Part shown: positions 33,399 through 43,212 of the stretch, piece by piece
Position numbering within the stretch: position 1 is the stretch's first letter
Layout of the letters: every line of letters starts with the position of its first letter
Source: Treponema sp.
GTDB taxonomy: Bacteria > Spirochaetota > Spirochaetia > Treponematales > Breznakiellaceae
Length of the DNA: 43,274 nucleotides
Reading direction: 5' to 3'
Assembly (NCBI GenBank): GCA_009784935.1
Contig: WQXI01000017.1
Location: forward strand, 1 to 43,274
Position numbers and translations under genes: made by a program
Notes under the pieces: generated by a model
Seen by the model: only the letters and a program-made list of their open reading frames with translations
Told to the model about the DNA's origin: nothing
Database searches by the model: none

Positions 33399-33406
33399 TT
33401 ATATAT

Positions 33407-34714
33407 ATGATAGATTATATCGAACCCAAAGTATTAAAAGGGTTTAGGGATTTTCTCCCAAATGCTGAGATAATCCGGCGCAGCTTAACAGAAAAAATAG
33501 AAAACACATTCCGTTCTTTTGGATTTGTTCCAATTGACACTCCTGCTATGGAATACGCCGAAATCCTTCTTGGAAAAGGCGGAGGAGAAACAGAAAAACA
33601 AATTTACCGCTTTAAGGACAACGGGGACAGGGATGTTGCTCTGCGTTTTGATCTTACGGTTCCTTTTGCCCGCTTTACCGCCCTGCACCGCAATGAGCTT
33701 TCGTTTCCTTTTAAACGCTATCATATAGGCAAGGTCTGGAGAGGCGAAAATACACAGCGGGGACGTTACCGTGAATTTACCCAGTGCGATTTTGATATAA
33801 TAGGAAGCGACAGTCCTGCCGCTGATTTTGAGATTATTCTTTTAATCCGCTCTGCCTTATTAAACCTTGGTCTTGACATTACAATCCATGTAAATCACCG
33901 CGGACTATTTAATAAATTTTTATCGCATATAGGGCAAATAGATAATTCTGCAGAAATTTTACGTACAGTTGATAAATTATCTAAAATAGGCGAAGACGAA
34001 ACTAAAAGAATTCTCTGCGGTCTTACTGGAGAATCAAACGCGGTGAAAATACTTGAGTTTATAGGCGCAAAAGGAACTTTTAATCAAGTGATAGATCGCA
34101 TAACAGAACTTTCCGGCGGACATTCTGATGAATCACAAATGCTCATCTCGCTAAATCAATACATGATTGACGCATGCGGCTGTGAGAATCCGTTTGTTAT
34201 AGATCCTTCAATCACAAGGGGACTTGATTACTACACCGGCGTTGTTTTTGAAACATTTTTGAATGAGCTTCCTGACATCGGTTCTATATGTTCGGGCGGA
34301 CGTTATGATAACCTTGCGGGTCTTTATTCAAAAGATAAAAACAGCATAAGCGGCGTCGGCTCTTCTATCGGTCTTGACCGTCTGCTTTCTGCTCTTGAAC
34401 ACCTCGGCAAATTACCTGCCGCAAACAGCTGCTCTGCCGCGATTATCTGCGCAGATATAAAAAAATCAGGGCAGTATCAGGCATTGGCGCAAAAACTCCG
34501 CGCAGAAGGAGTACCCTGCGAAGTATTTTTAGAGCCCGCGGCAGACAAACAGCTTGTAAAACAATTTGTACTTGCAGAAAAAAAAGGAATGCGCTTTGTT
34601 ATTATCCCCGGCGAAAACCCGCTTACAGATAAATTAACTCTGCGCGATTTGACTGAGCGGCAAAATACAGAAGTTTCTATCAGAGAAATAATCAGCATTG
34701 TGAATAAGCAGTAA
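33407..34714 (+). CDS. hisS: Histidyl-tRNA synthetase
   Basis: A 435-residue class II aminoacyl-tRNA synthetase that charges tRNA-His. Motif 1 and the neighbouring region appear as [12 protein letters not shown] near the start. Motif 2 is [16 protein letters not shown], the histidine-A motifs include [11 protein letters not shown] and CSGGRYDNL, and motif 3 is [11 protein letters not shown]. The C-terminal 100 residues form the anticodon-binding domain, ending near [13 protein letters not shown]. Length is normal. It is followed by copA after two bases, so the two share a transcript. Confidence 0.96.
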   Translation: MIDYIEPKVLKGFRDFLPNAEIIRRSLTEKIENTFRSFGFVPIDTPAMEYAEILLGKGGGETEKQIYRFKDNGDRDVALRFDLTVPFARFTALHRNELSFPFKRYHIGKVWRGENTQRGRYREFTQCDFDIIGSDSPAADFEIILLIRSALLNLGLDITIHVNHRGLFNKFLSHIGQIDNSAEILRTVDKLSKIGEDETKRILCGLTGESNAVKILEFIGAKGTFNQVIDRITELSGGHSDESQMLISLNQYMIDACGCENPFVIDPSITRGLDYYTGVVFETFLNELPDIGSICSGGRYDNLAGLYSKDKNSISGVGSSIGLDRLLSALEHLGKLPAANSCSAAIICADIKKSGQYQALAQKLRAEGVPCEVFLEPAADKQLVKQFVLAEKKGMRFVIIPGENPLTDKLTLRDLTERQNTEVSIREIISIVNKQ

Positions 34715-34716
34715 TT

Positions 34717-36960
34717 ATGGAAAAAGTAATATTAAAAATTAAAGGTATCAGCTGCGCAGCATGCGCCGCACAGATAGAAAAAGCTCTTTTTGGACTTAAC
34801 GGCGTAAAAAACACCTCTGTAAATTTTATTGCGCAAAAAGCGGGCGTTATTTATGATCCTTCTGTTTTAAAACTAAGCGATATAAAAAAAGCAATCGAAA
34901 AAGCCGGTTATAAAATAGACACAGACGAAGACAATGTAAAAAAAGCTGCCAACACCGGCAATTTAAAAACAAAATTATTAATTGCCGCTTGTTTTTCTCT
35001 GCCTCTGTTATATCTTGCTATGGCTCCGATGATATCTCTTCCGCTTCCTTATTTTCTCTCTCCCTCGTCTGCGCCGTTAATTAACGCGTTATTGCAGCTA
35101 ACACTTACAATTCCTGTAATTATAGCAGGTTTTAACTTTTATACATCGGGTTTTAAAAACCTCTCCAGGTTAAAACCAAACATGGATTCGCTGATAGCGA
35201 TAGGAACATCCTCGGCTGTTATTTTTAGTATTTATAATTTGTTTATGTTAATACAAGGAAACTCCGAAGCCGCGCACTCTTTGTACTTTGAAACTGCCGC
35301 CGTTATTATAACGTTAATTCTATTAGGAAAAACAATAGAAGCCGCTCAATACAAACGTACAGGGGATGCAATTACAAAACTAATGTCCCTGGCTCCAAAA
35401 ACAGCAATTATAATAATCGAAGGAAAAGAAAGAATTGTTCCTATAGAAAAAGTAGTATCAGGAAATATTATCTTTGTTAAACCCGGCATGAAGATTCCTG
35501 TAGACGGCGTAATAATCCAGGGAATCAGCACTGTAGACGAATCAATGCTGACCGGCGAAAGCATGCCTGTCGATAAGAAAACAGGAAGTTCTGTTTACGG
35601 CGGAACTGTCAATTACAACGGCGCATTCTATTTTAAAGCATTAAAGACAGGTTCTAAAACTGTTCTTTCCCAAATCATCAGGCTTGTGGAGAATGCGCAA
35701 AATTCAAAAGCGCCTATTGCACGGCTTGCCGATATCGTATGCGCTTTTTTTGTACCGGCTGTCTGTGCCGTCGCAGTTCTTTCGGGTATTGCGTGGTTTG
35801 CGGCTGTATCTTTTGAATTTGCGCTTTCAATTTTTATCTCTGTGTTAGTTATCGCCTGCCCTTGCGCGCTAGGAATCGCCGCGCCTATTGCTGTAATGAC
35901 TGCCGCAGGCAAAGGAGCAAAAAACGGCGTTTTATTCAAAAACGGACAAGCGCTGGAAATTGCGGGAAAAATCCAGACAATTGTATTTGATAAAACAGGT
36001 ACGATAACAGAAGGAAAACCAATAGTTACGGATATAATTCTCGGCAACAGCGCTTGGGGAGCAGGAAACTGGAAAGATTCTGCAGAAATAAAAGAAAACT
36101 TTTTGCAGCTTGCGGCATCGGCAGAAAAAGGAAGCGAACATCCTTTGGGACAGGCAATTGTAAACGAAGCGGAAAAACTTGGAATTACAACAATAAAAGC
36201 GGATGTGTTTGCTTCGATGCCGGGTTACGGTATTAAAGCAGAAGTTAACGGCATTCCGGTTTTGGCCGGCAATAAAAAACTTTTAGAAAAATATAATATT
36301 CCGCTTGGTAAACTGGAAATTGTTTCTGACAGGATCGCCACAGAAGGAAAAACCCCTGTTTATGTTGTCATACACGGAAAAATAGCGGGGATTATTGCAA
36401 TCGCAGATACATTAAAAAAGAACAGTAAAAAAGCAGTAGAAAGAATATACAAGATGGGAATTGATATCGTAATGATTACAGGCGATAACAGAAAAACAGC
36501 GGATGCCATCGCAAAAGAAGCGGGAATTAAACGTGTGGTTTCGGAAGTTTTTCCGCAGGATAAATTAACCATCATTAAAAATCTGCAGGCAGGAATAAGA
36601 AAGGTTGCAATGATTGGTGACGGCATAAACGATGCTCCGGCATTGGCGCAGGCAGATATTGGTATAGCCATCGGGAACGGCGCTGACGCTGCGGTAGAAG
36701 CTGCGGATATAGTACTAATGCGAAACGACCCGCTGGATGTTCTTACTGCTGTAAATTTAAGTAAAAGCAGTATCCGTATCATCAAGCAGAATCTTGCGCT
36801 GGCTTTTGGATACAATATTTTAGGTATCCCTATAGCGGCAGGGGTCTTGCATTTGTTCGGCGGCCCTTTGTTAAACCCCATGTTTGCCGCAGCAGCAATG
36901 AGCCTAAGCTCAATTTCGGTATTATTAAATACGCTTAGGTTAAAGCAGGTTAAGCTATAA
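34717..36960 (+). CDS. copA: Copper-exporting P1B-type ATPase
   Basis: A 747-residue heavy-metal pump. One N-terminal heavy-metal-associated domain carries the metal site GISCAAC (Cys13, Cys16). The transmembrane metal motif is Cys381-Pro-Cys383, the TGES actuator loop is [11 protein letters not shown], and the phosphorylation motif DKTGT has the catalytic Asp425. The ATP-binding P1B-1 signatures are [10 protein letters not shown] and [20 protein letters not shown]. The CPC motif and the late Met/Ser helix ([14 protein letters not shown]) point to Cu+ export. It follows hisS by two bases with no strong ribosome-binding site. Confidence 0.94.
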   Translation: MEKVILKIKGISCAACAAQIEKALFGLNGVKNTSVNFIAQKAGVIYDPSVLKLSDIKKAIEKAGYKIDTDEDNVKKAANTGNLKTKLLIAACFSLPLLYLAMAPMISLPLPYFLSPSSAPLINALLQLTLTIPVIIAGFNFYTSGFKNLSRLKPNMDSLIAIGTSSAVIFSIYNLFMLIQGNSEAAHSLYFETAAVIITLILLGKTIEAAQYKRTGDAITKLMSLAPKTAIIIIEGKERIVPIEKVVSGNIIFVKPGMKIPVDGVIIQGISTVDESMLTGESMPVDKKTGSSVYGGTVNYNGAFYFKALKTGSKTVLSQIIRLVENAQNSKAPIARLADIVCAFFVPAVCAVAVLSGIAWFAAVSFEFALSIFISVLVIACPCALGIAAPIAVMTAAGKGAKNGVLFKNGQALEIAGKIQTIVFDKTGTITEGKPIVTDIILGNSAWGAGNWKDSAEIKENFLQLAASAEKGSEHPLGQAIVNEAEKLGITTIKADVFASMPGYGIKAEVNGIPVLAGNKKLLEKYNIPLGKLEIVSDRIATEGKTPVYVVIHGKIAGIIAIADTLKKNSKKAVERIYKMGIDIVMITGDNRKTADAIAKEAGIKRVVSEVFPQDKLTIIKNLQAGIRKVAMIGDGINDAPALAQADIGIAIGNGADAAVEAADIVLMRNDPLDVLTAVNLSKSSIRIIKQNLALAFGYNILGIPIAAGVLHLFGGPLLNPMFAAAAMSLSSISVLLNTLRLKQVKL

Positions 36961-36976
36961 TTTATTTCTAATGCCA

Positions 36977-37005
36977 TTTACTAACGTTATCTATTTTGAT
37001 ATACT
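36977..37005 (+). promoter_or_regulatory. Leaderless-type promoter of icd-carAB
   Basis: TTTACT (36977-36982) and TATACT (37000-37005) are 17 bases apart. Six bases separate the -10 from the ATG at 37012, so the predicted transcription start is the A of the start codon. There is no Shine-Dalgarno. Confidence 0.6.
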
Positions 37006-37011
37006 GTATTT

Positions 37012-38208
37012 ATGACAAAAATCGGCATGAAGACACCCCTTGTAGAGATTAACGGCGATGAGATGACCCGCGTGCTTTGGGATGTAATCAAAGAAAAACT
37101 GCTTCTTCCCTTTATAGATTTAAAAACCGAATATTATGACCTTGGGCTTTCTAACCGCGATGATACCAATGACGAAGTAACAGTTAATTCCGCCAATGCC
37201 ATTAAAAAATACGGCGTAGGCGTTAAGTGCGCTACAATAACCGCAAACACAGCAAGAATGCAGGAGTACAATCTTAAACACCTACATCCAAGCCCAAACG
37301 CGACAATCAGGGCAATACTTGACGGCACAGTATTCCGCAAACCAATTTCTGTAAACCGTATAAAACCGTCTGTCATTACTTGGAAGCGTCCTATTGTTAT
37401 AGGCCGTCACGCCTACGGCGATGTTTATAAAGCGGCAGAAATGGAAATCAACGAGCCCGGCAAAGTTGAACTTGTCTATACAAAAACAAACGGAGAAGAA
37501 CGCCGCGTTAAAGTCGCAGATTTTAAAACAAGCGGAATTGTTCAGGGCATGCACAACCTTGATGATTCGATAAAAAGTTTTGCACGCGCCTGTTTTCTTT
37601 ATGCGCTTGCAGAAAAAATACCATTGTGGTTTTCTACAAAAGACACTATTTCTAAAACATATGACGGACGCTTTAAGTTTTTATTTAACGAAATATACGA
37701 AACCGAATTTAAAGAAAAGTTTGCGGCTTCCGGCATAGAATATTTTTATACATTAATCGATGACGCTGTCGCCAGGGTTGTAAAAAGCGAAGGCGGCTTT
37801 TTATGGGCATGTAAAAATTATGACGGCGATGTTCAAAGCGATATGATTGCAAGCGCAGCAGGAAGCCTTGCTATGATGACAAGCGTTTTAGTTTCTCCAT
37901 CCGGTGTTTTTGAATACGAAGCCGCTCACGGCACTGTTCAGCAGCATTATTACAAGTGGCAAAAGGGAGAAAAAACCAGCACTAACCCTGCCGCTTTGAT
38001 ATTTGCATGGAGCGGAGCGCTTTCTAAACGCGCAGAAATTGACAACATACCGGAATTATCTGATTTTGCAAAACGGCTGGAAGCTGCGGTTACAGGCGTC
38101 ATAGAAGACGGAATAATGACAGGAGATTTGGCAAAACTTTCTGAGCCGCCGCCGGAGAAAATTTTAAATTCGTGGGAATTTATCGATACAATTGCCGCAA
38201 GGTTGTGA
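37012..38208 (+). CDS. icd: NADP-dependent isocitrate dehydrogenase, eukaryotic-type subfamily
   Basis: A 398-residue enzyme that oxidises isocitrate to 2-oxoglutarate. It has the substrate-site motifs TITANTARMQEYNLKHLHPSPNATIRAIL and RKPISVNRIKPS. The metal-binding region is FEYEAAHGTVQQHYYKW, the NADP region runs through GEKTSTNPAALIFAWSGAL, and DDAVARVVKSEGGFLWACKNYDGDVQSD also matches. The pattern is that of the eukaryotic/Bacteroidetes-type homodimeric IDH, not E. coli-type Icd. It supplies 2-oxoglutarate for glutamate synthesis and ammonia assimilation, which fits with the carAB genes 10 bases downstream in the same operon. Confidence 0.95.
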   Translation: MTKIGMKTPLVEINGDEMTRVLWDVIKEKLLLPFIDLKTEYYDLGLSNRDDTNDEVTVNSANAIKKYGVGVKCATITANTARMQEYNLKHLHPSPNATIRAILDGTVFRKPISVNRIKPSVITWKRPIVIGRHAYGDVYKAAEMEINEPGKVELVYTKTNGEERRVKVADFKTSGIVQGMHNLDDSIKSFARACFLYALAEKIPLWFSTKDTISKTYDGRFKFLFNEIYETEFKEKFAASGIEYFYTLIDDAVARVVKSEGGFLWACKNYDGDVQSDMIASAAGSLAMMTSVLVSPSGVFEYEAAHGTVQQHYYKWQKGEKTSTNPAALIFAWSGALSKRAEIDNIPELSDFAKRLEAAVTGVIEDGIMTGDLAKLSEPPPEKILNSWEFIDTIAARL

Positions 38209-38218
38209 GGAGTTATAA

Positions 38219-39343
38219 ATGAAGAATGACAGCGAGAGGCTTGAAGCAAAACTTATTTTAGAAGACGAAAGCGAATATCTGGGCTGGGCTTTTGGAAAGA
38301 GCCGCAGTGTTACCGGCGAAGTAGTTTTTAATACGGGAATGTCAGGGCTTATTCAGTCTATAACAGATCCTGCATGCAAGGGTCAAATATTTGTGTCTAC
38401 TTGGCCGATAGCCGGTAACATAGGCGTGCCTGTTAATAAAAACGGCGCGCCTTTTTTAGATGAAAATGAGATTCCTGTAATTATAGAATCAGAAAAAATT
38501 CAGGCGGCAGGGCTTATTATTTCTGATCTTTGCGAAGAGCCGAGCCATTATGCATCTAAGATTTCCTTATCTTCATGGCTGGAAAAAGGAAGTATTCCAG
38601 GCATTTACGGAATAGATACACGCGCTTTGGCTATGCGCCTTCGCGAACGCGGCACTATGCGCGGAAAAATAATTATCGGAGAAAATACAGGCAATGTTTC
38701 GATCAATAAAATAAAACAATCCAACAGCGACGGAGTCGCATTAAAAGAAATTAAAACATACACTCCTGCGGGAAAGAAAAAAGGAATAAAAATTGCCTTA
38801 ATAGACTGCGGAGTAAAAGCAAATGTAATCCGATGTCTTTTAAACCGCGGCATAGAAGTAAACCGCATACCATGCGACATAGAAATAGAAATTAGTAAAT
38901 ATGACGGATTAATAATTTCCAGCGGACCCGGCGACCCTAAAGAATACAAAAAACTGATAGAAACTATACGAAAAACATTATCAGGCTCAAAGCCTGTTTT
39001 AGGACTCGGTCTTGGATGTAATATAATAGCGCTTGCGGCAGGAGCAGATACATTAAAGCTTCCGTTCGGCCACAGGGGGCAAAATCAACCAAGCATAGAA
39101 GAAGGAACCAGCAGATGTTATATTACCTCGCAGAATCAAGGTTATGCGATACGCCCCGAATCGCTTCCTAAAGGATGGAAGCAGTGGTTTACAAATGCAA
39201 ATGACGGCGTAATAGAAGGAATAAAAAAAGAAGGAAAGCCGTTCTCCGGCGTTCTGTTTTATCCGGAAGGATGTCCCGGCTCACGCGACACAGAATTTAT
39301 TTTTGACCGCTTTATAGATCAAGTAAAGGAGAGCAATAAATGA
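38219..39343 (+). CDS. carA: Carbamoyl-phosphate synthase small subunit with an inactive glutaminase site
   Basis: A 374-residue CarA homologue with the full N-terminal domain (LEDESEYLGWAFG, GEVVFNTGMSG, YGIDTRALAMRLRERGTM) and the C-terminal class I glutaminase fold (LIDCGVKANVIRCLLNRG, ISSGPGDP). The catalytic triad is broken: the usual GICLGHQ reads GLGLGCN, with Gly264 at the nucleophile position and Cys267 where His normally stands. The usual HPE reads YPE, with Tyr348 in place of the catalytic His and Glu350 kept. Other normally fixed residues also differ (GLIQ for GYQE, QNQG for QNHG). The glutaminase should be dead, with the subunit kept as a scaffold. Ribosome-binding site GAGGAG; overlaps carB by four bases. 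Confidence 0.93.
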   Translation: MKNDSERLEAKLILEDESEYLGWAFGKSRSVTGEVVFNTGMSGLIQSITDPACKGQIFVSTWPIAGNIGVPVNKNGAPFLDENEIPVIIESEKIQAAGLIISDLCEEPSHYASKISLSSWLEKGSIPGIYGIDTRALAMRLRERGTMRGKIIIGENTGNVSINKIKQSNSDGVALKEIKTYTPAGKKKGIKIALIDCGVKANVIRCLLNRGIEVNRIPCDIEIEISKYDGLIISSGPGDPKEYKKLIETIRKTLSGSKPVLGLGLGCNIIALAAGADTLKLPFGHRGQNQPSIEEGTSRCYITSQNQGYAIRPESLPKGWKQWFTNANDGVIEGIKKEGKPFSGVLFYPEGCPGSRDTEFIFDRFIDQVKESNK

Positions 39344-42300
39344 TACCACTAAAAAAACCGGATTTAAAACTTCCAAATAAAGTTCTCATTCTTGGATCGG
39401 GCGGTTTAAAAATAGGACAAGCCGGCGAATTTGACTACTCCGGCTCTCAGGCAATTAAAGCTCTGCGCGAAGAAGGCATTAAAACAATTTTAATTAACCC
39501 TAACATTGCGACTATTCAAACAAGCGAAGGAATGGCAGATTCAACATATTTTCTCCCTGTAACTCCGGAGTATGTCCGCAAAGTAATAGAAAAAGATAAA
39601 CCTGACGCATTACTGCTTTCTTTTGGCGGTCAGACCGCGCTTAACTGCGGAGTCGCTTTGGAAAGAGAAGGCACACTTAAAAAAAATAATGTTAAAGTTC
39701 TTGGCACTCCCGTTAAATCCATAGAGGATACAGAAGACCGCCAGCTTTTTGTTAACCGTCTAAACGAAATAGGCGCTCTTACTCCAAGAAGCTTTGCAGT
39801 AACGGACACGCCTGCAGCGCTTAAAGCAGCTAACGAAATAGGCTTTCCTGTAATGGCGCGCGTAGCGTTTACACTGGGAGGAGCCGGCTCCGGTATTTGT
39901 AGAAACGAAGCTGACCTTACAAAAAAATGCGCAATGGTATTTGCCAGAAAAAATGAAATTGACACTCCTCCGCAGATCCTTGTAGAAGAATGGCTCGGCG
40001 GCTGGAAAGAAATAGAATTCGAAATCGTTAGGGATTCCAACGACAATTGTATTACTGTAGCATCAATGGAAAACTTTGATCCGCTTGGCATACATACAGG
40101 CGAAAGTATAGTTGTCTCTCCAGCGCAGACGCTTACAGATTCTGAACTTGGAAAACTAAGAAGAATCGGCATAGAAGTAATCCGTCATCTCGGCATTGTC
40201 GGCGAATGTAATATTCAATATGCTCTTGATCCTTTCTCAGAAGACTACCGTATCATCGAAGTAAACGCGCGTCTTTCCAGAAGCTCTGCGCTCGCTTCAA
40301 AAGCGACAGGTTACCCTCTTGCCTTTATTGCGGCAAAAATAGCGCTTGGTTATTCTATGCTTGATATAGAAAACCGCATAACACGCGCAACAAGATCTTT
40401 TTTTGAACCAGCGCTCGATTATATTGTCGCAAAAGTTCCGCGCTGGGATTTGACAAAATTCAAAAATGTAGATTTGCGTATCGGTTCCGAAATGAAATCT
40501 GTCGGCGAAGCGATGTCGATCGCAAGAACATTCGAAGAAGTTATTCAAAAAGCTCTTAGAATGACAGGCATTGGAGCTCCAGGACTTGCAGGCGATGACA
40601 CTCTTTGCGGCAGAAGCTTTTCCGGTCCCGGCACTATAGAAGCAAAAATTAAAGAAGGTCTTTCCAGACCAACAGACAGGCGCATTTATGTTATTTACCG
40701 CGCTCTTCAGGAAGGCTGGACAGTAGACAAGATTTATAAATTAACAAAAATTGATAAATGGTTTATCAGTAAAATGTATAACATCTGGAAGATCGAAGAA
40801 AAACTGCGCAAAACAAAAAAAGCCGGTCTTACAAGAGAACTTTTGGCTCAGGCAAAACAGGTTGGATTCTCCGATGCGCAGATCGGCGGTTTTACAGGAT
40901 TGCCGGAAATGAAAGTCCGCGAAATCCGCAAAGAACACCGTATACTGCCCGCAATAAAACAGATAGATACGCTTGCAGCTGAGTATCCGGCAAAGAACAA
41001 TTATCTTTATATGACTTACAGCGGCGCTGATTCTCCCGCTTTAGCTGCGCGTGTTGATGATGTAAATCCATCCGGACGCGGAGTTATGGTTTTAGGTTCG
41101 GGCGTTTATAGAATAGGTTCCAGCGTTGAGTTTGACTGGTGCTGTGTCAACGCAGTGCAGACAGCAAGAAATCTTGGACGTTATTCAATTATGGTAAACT
41201 GTAACCCGGAAACTGTATCTACAGACTATGATATGTGTGACAGGCTTTACTTTGAAGAACTCACATTAGAACGCGTTCTTGATATTTATGAAAGAGAAAA
41301 TCCAGACGGAATAATCGTATCTATGGGCGGACAGACTCCAAACAATCTAGCTACAAAACTGTTTGACGCAGGCGTTCATATATACGGCACTACTTCCAAG
41401 TCAATTGACAATGCAGAAGACCGCAACAAGTTCTCCGCGCTATTGGACAAACTCGGCATTGGACAGCCGGAATGGAAAGAACTTACAGATCATAAAGCGG
41501 CAAAAGAATTTGCAAAAAACGCAGGTTATCCGGTTCTGATTCGTCCGAGTTATGTATTATCCGGAGCGGCAATGAATGTAGCATGGGATGATTCCAGTCT
41601 GGAAAAACACCTCAATCTTGCGGCAGATGTTTCGCCGGAACATCCTGTAGTAATTTCTAAGTTTGTAGAAAACTCAAAAGAAATCGAAGTCGACGCGGTC
41701 GCGCGGAACGGCGAAATACTTTTTCATGCGATTTCTGAACATATCGAAAACGCAGGCGTTCATTCCGGAGACGCGACAATTGTACTGCCTGCACAGCGTT
41801 TATACATAGAAACACTCCGCAAAATAAAACAGATAAGTGAAAAAATCTCAAAAGCGCTTGATATCACAGGGCCGTTTAACATTCAATTCCTTGCGCAAAG
41901 AGGACATGTGCGGGTAATAGAATGTAATCTAAGAGCAAGCCGCAGTTTCCCATTTTGTTCTAAGGTAAGCCGCGTAAACATGATAGAGCTTGCGGTAAAA
42001 GCAATGCTCGGAGAACCTGTAGAAAAATCTACAGTCTCTGCGCTCGAGCTGCAGTGCGTCGGCGTAAAGGCCGCACAGTTCAGTTTTTCGCGTCTGCACG
42101 GAGCTGATCCAGTAAGCGGTGTAGAAATGGCAAGTACCGGAGAGGTCGGCTGTATCGGCTCAAGTCTATCAGACGCATTATTAAAAGCACTTGTTTCTGT
42201 TGGATACAAAATACCCAAAGGCAAAGCAAGGGTTCTGCTCTCTACAGGTCCGATCGTCGATAAAATCGACTTCCTTGATTCCGCGCGCAAACTGGTAAAG

Positions 42301-42627
42301 ATGGGACATGAGCTTTATGCATCCAGCGGAACTGCAAAATTCCTTTCTGACAACAAGCTCCCGGTAACCGCACTTGCGTGGCCGTTGGAAAAGAAAGAGC
42401 CAAACATTGCAGACTTTATTAAAAAACGCGGAATAGACATAATTATTAATATTCCAAAAAATAATGCGGCGCTGGAATTAAAAAATGACTATACAATCCG
42501 CAGGATGGCTATAGACTTTGATATTCCATTATTTACAAATATTAAGGTTGCAAAAGAATTTATTGACGCGCTGGAAACACTGCACAACGGAGCAGAGCTG
42601 GAAATAAAAGCCTGGGAAGAATATTAG
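39340..42627 (+). CDS. carB: Carbamoyl-phosphate synthase large subunit, eukaryote-like type
   Basis: A 1095-residue CarB holding two duplicated ATP-grasp halves. The first half opens with LGSGGLKIGQAGEFDYSGSQ and has VEEWLGGWKEIEFEIVRD, GIHTGESIVVSPAQTL and VNARLSRSSALASKATGYP. The second has LGSGVYRIGSSVEFDWCCV, MVNCNPETVSTDYD and NLRASRSFPFCSKV. The C-terminal MGS-type regulatory domain (about 955-1095) reads LPVTALAWP and IDIIINIPKNN, then DYTIRRMAIDFDIPLFTN. Several blocks match CAD/CPS1 better than E. coli CarB. Makes carbamoyl phosphate for arginine and pyrimidines; with this CarA it would use free ammonia. AGGAGA site; ATGA overlap with carA. Confidence 0.95.
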   Translation: MIPLKKPDLKLPNKVLILGSGGLKIGQAGEFDYSGSQAIKALREEGIKTILINPNIATIQTSEGMADSTYFLPVTPEYVRKVIEKDKPDALLLSFGGQTALNCGVALEREGTLKKNNVKVLGTPVKSIEDTEDRQLFVNRLNEIGALTPRSFAVTDTPAALKAANEIGFPVMARVAFTLGGAGSGICRNEADLTKKCAMVFARKNEIDTPPQILVEEWLGGWKEIEFEIVRDSNDNCITVASMENFDPLGIHTGESIVVSPAQTLTDSELGKLRRIGIEVIRHLGIVGECNIQYALDPFSEDYRIIEVNARLSRSSALASKATGYPLAFIAAKIALGYSMLDIENRITRATRSFFEPALDYIVAKVPRWDLTKFKNVDLRIGSEMKSVGEAMSIARTFEEVIQKALRMTGIGAPGLAGDDTLCGRSFSGPGTIEAKIKEGLSRPTDRRIYVIYRALQEGWTVDKIYKLTKIDKWFISKMYNIWKIEEKLRKTKKAGLTRELLAQAKQVGFSDAQIGGFTGLPEMKVREIRKEHRILPAIKQIDTLAAEYPAKNNYLYMTYSGADSPALAARVDDVNPSGRGVMVLGSGVYRIGSSVEFDWCCVNAVQTARNLGRYSIMVNCNPETVSTDYDMCDRLYFEELTLERVLDIYERENPDGIIVSMGGQTPNNLATKLFDAGVHIYGTTSKSIDNAEDRNKFSALLDKLGIGQPEWKELTDHKAAKEFAKNAGYPVLIRPSYVLSGAAMNVAWDDSSLEKHLNLAADVSPEHPVVISKFVENSKEIEVDAVARNGEILFHAISEHIENAGVHSGDATIVLPAQRLYIETLRKIKQISEKISKALDITGPFNIQFLAQRGHVRVIECNLRASRSFPFCSKVSRVNMIELAVKAMLGEPVEKSTVSALELQCVGVKAAQFSFSRLHGADPVSGVEMASTGEVGCIGSSLSDALLKALVSVGYKIPKGKARVLLSTGPIVDKIDFLDSARKLVKMGHELYASSGTAKFLSDNKLPVTALAWPLEKKEPNIADFIKKRGIDIIINIPKNNAALELKNDYTIRRMAIDFDIPLFTNIKVAKEFIDALETLHNGAELEIKAWEEY

Positions 42628-42933
42628 TCCGCGGCACTAAGAACACGGAGTGATAAAAAAGAGCCTCACGCAGAGATCACGGGGGAAGATCTCACACAGG
42701 AAAATATCGAATTTTCTCACACAGCGGCACAGCGTTCACAGGTCCTTGCAGCGAAGCTTCTAGCAGAACACGGAGAATATAAGAAGGTTGAAGAAAGATA
42801 TCTAGTTTTAACCTTTCTCCTCCTCCGTGTCCCTTTGTGTCTCCGTGCCCCCGTGTGAGTTATTGGAGTTTCTTCTCTCTGTGTGAGTTTCTTATCCCAA
42901 TCGGCGCTTCACCCTTCAGCGCCCTGCTAGGCA
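42628..42933. repeat. Gene-free block of nested palindromic dispersed repeats
   Basis: No gene is visible. The stretch is built of words CACGCAG, CACACAG, ACACGGAG, CTCCGTGT, CTGTGTGAG. Arms nest: CTCACACAG (42691-42699) with CTGTGTGAG (42879-42887); CTCACAC (42716-42722) with GTGTGAG (42853-42859); GGCAC (42726-42730) with GTGCC (42845-42849); ACACGGAG (42768-42775) with CTCCGTGT (42823-42830); AAGGTT (42784-42789) with AACCTT (42810-42815). The whole can fold as one long imperfect hairpin. A separate small stem GGCGCT/AGCGCC lies at about 42903-42923, just downstream of the toxin gene. Confidence 0.75.
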
Positions 42934-43212
42934 TTAGGTATTGTATTTTCGTTTAATGTCTCGATAAAAATTTTCATGTGAACTAAGAGCTATAAAAGTA
43001 AGAATATCTTTATCAAAAGTGTAGCCAATTAATGTCAATTGCCCAAGTAATTTGAATTTATAGACCCTAAGCCAAGATAAATCACCTTGTTTTTTTTCTC
43101 CAATTTCTGGATCTGCTATTATTTCATTAATTGCATTATTTGTTTCCGGAAGCTGGTTAGCAAATAGTTTTTTATAAGTTTTTGAGAATTGTTTAGTCTG
43201 TTCAACTTGCAT
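42934..43212 (-). CDS. RelE/ParE-family toxin
   Basis: A 92-residue protein matching the RelE/ParE toxin superfamily in size and pattern: the helical N-terminus QTKQFSKTYKKLFANQLPETNNAINEIIADP, then a central strand pair LSWLRVYKFKLLGQLTLIGYTFD, and the closing TFIALSSHENFYRDIKR. RelE members cleave mRNA at the ribosome and ParE members poison gyrase; the sequence does not tell which. It begins one base inside the stop of a preceding antitoxin frame (TAATG), the normal arrangement for a type II toxin-antitoxin pair. Confidence 0.85.
   Translation of the reverse strand: MQVEQTKQFSKTYKKLFANQLPETNNAINEIIADPEIGEKKQGDLSWLRVYKFKLLGQLTLIGYTFDKDILTFIALSSHENFYRDIKRKYNT

Noticed and set aside
42903-42923. 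GGCGCT/AGCGCC hairpin as the terminator of the toxin gene
   Set aside because: It has a long loop and no T run on the minus strand, so it does not fit a Rho-independent terminator.
42628-42933. CRISPR array in the repeat block after carB
   Set aside because: Arms are inverted and of variable length, with no regular direct repeats or unique spacers of equal size.
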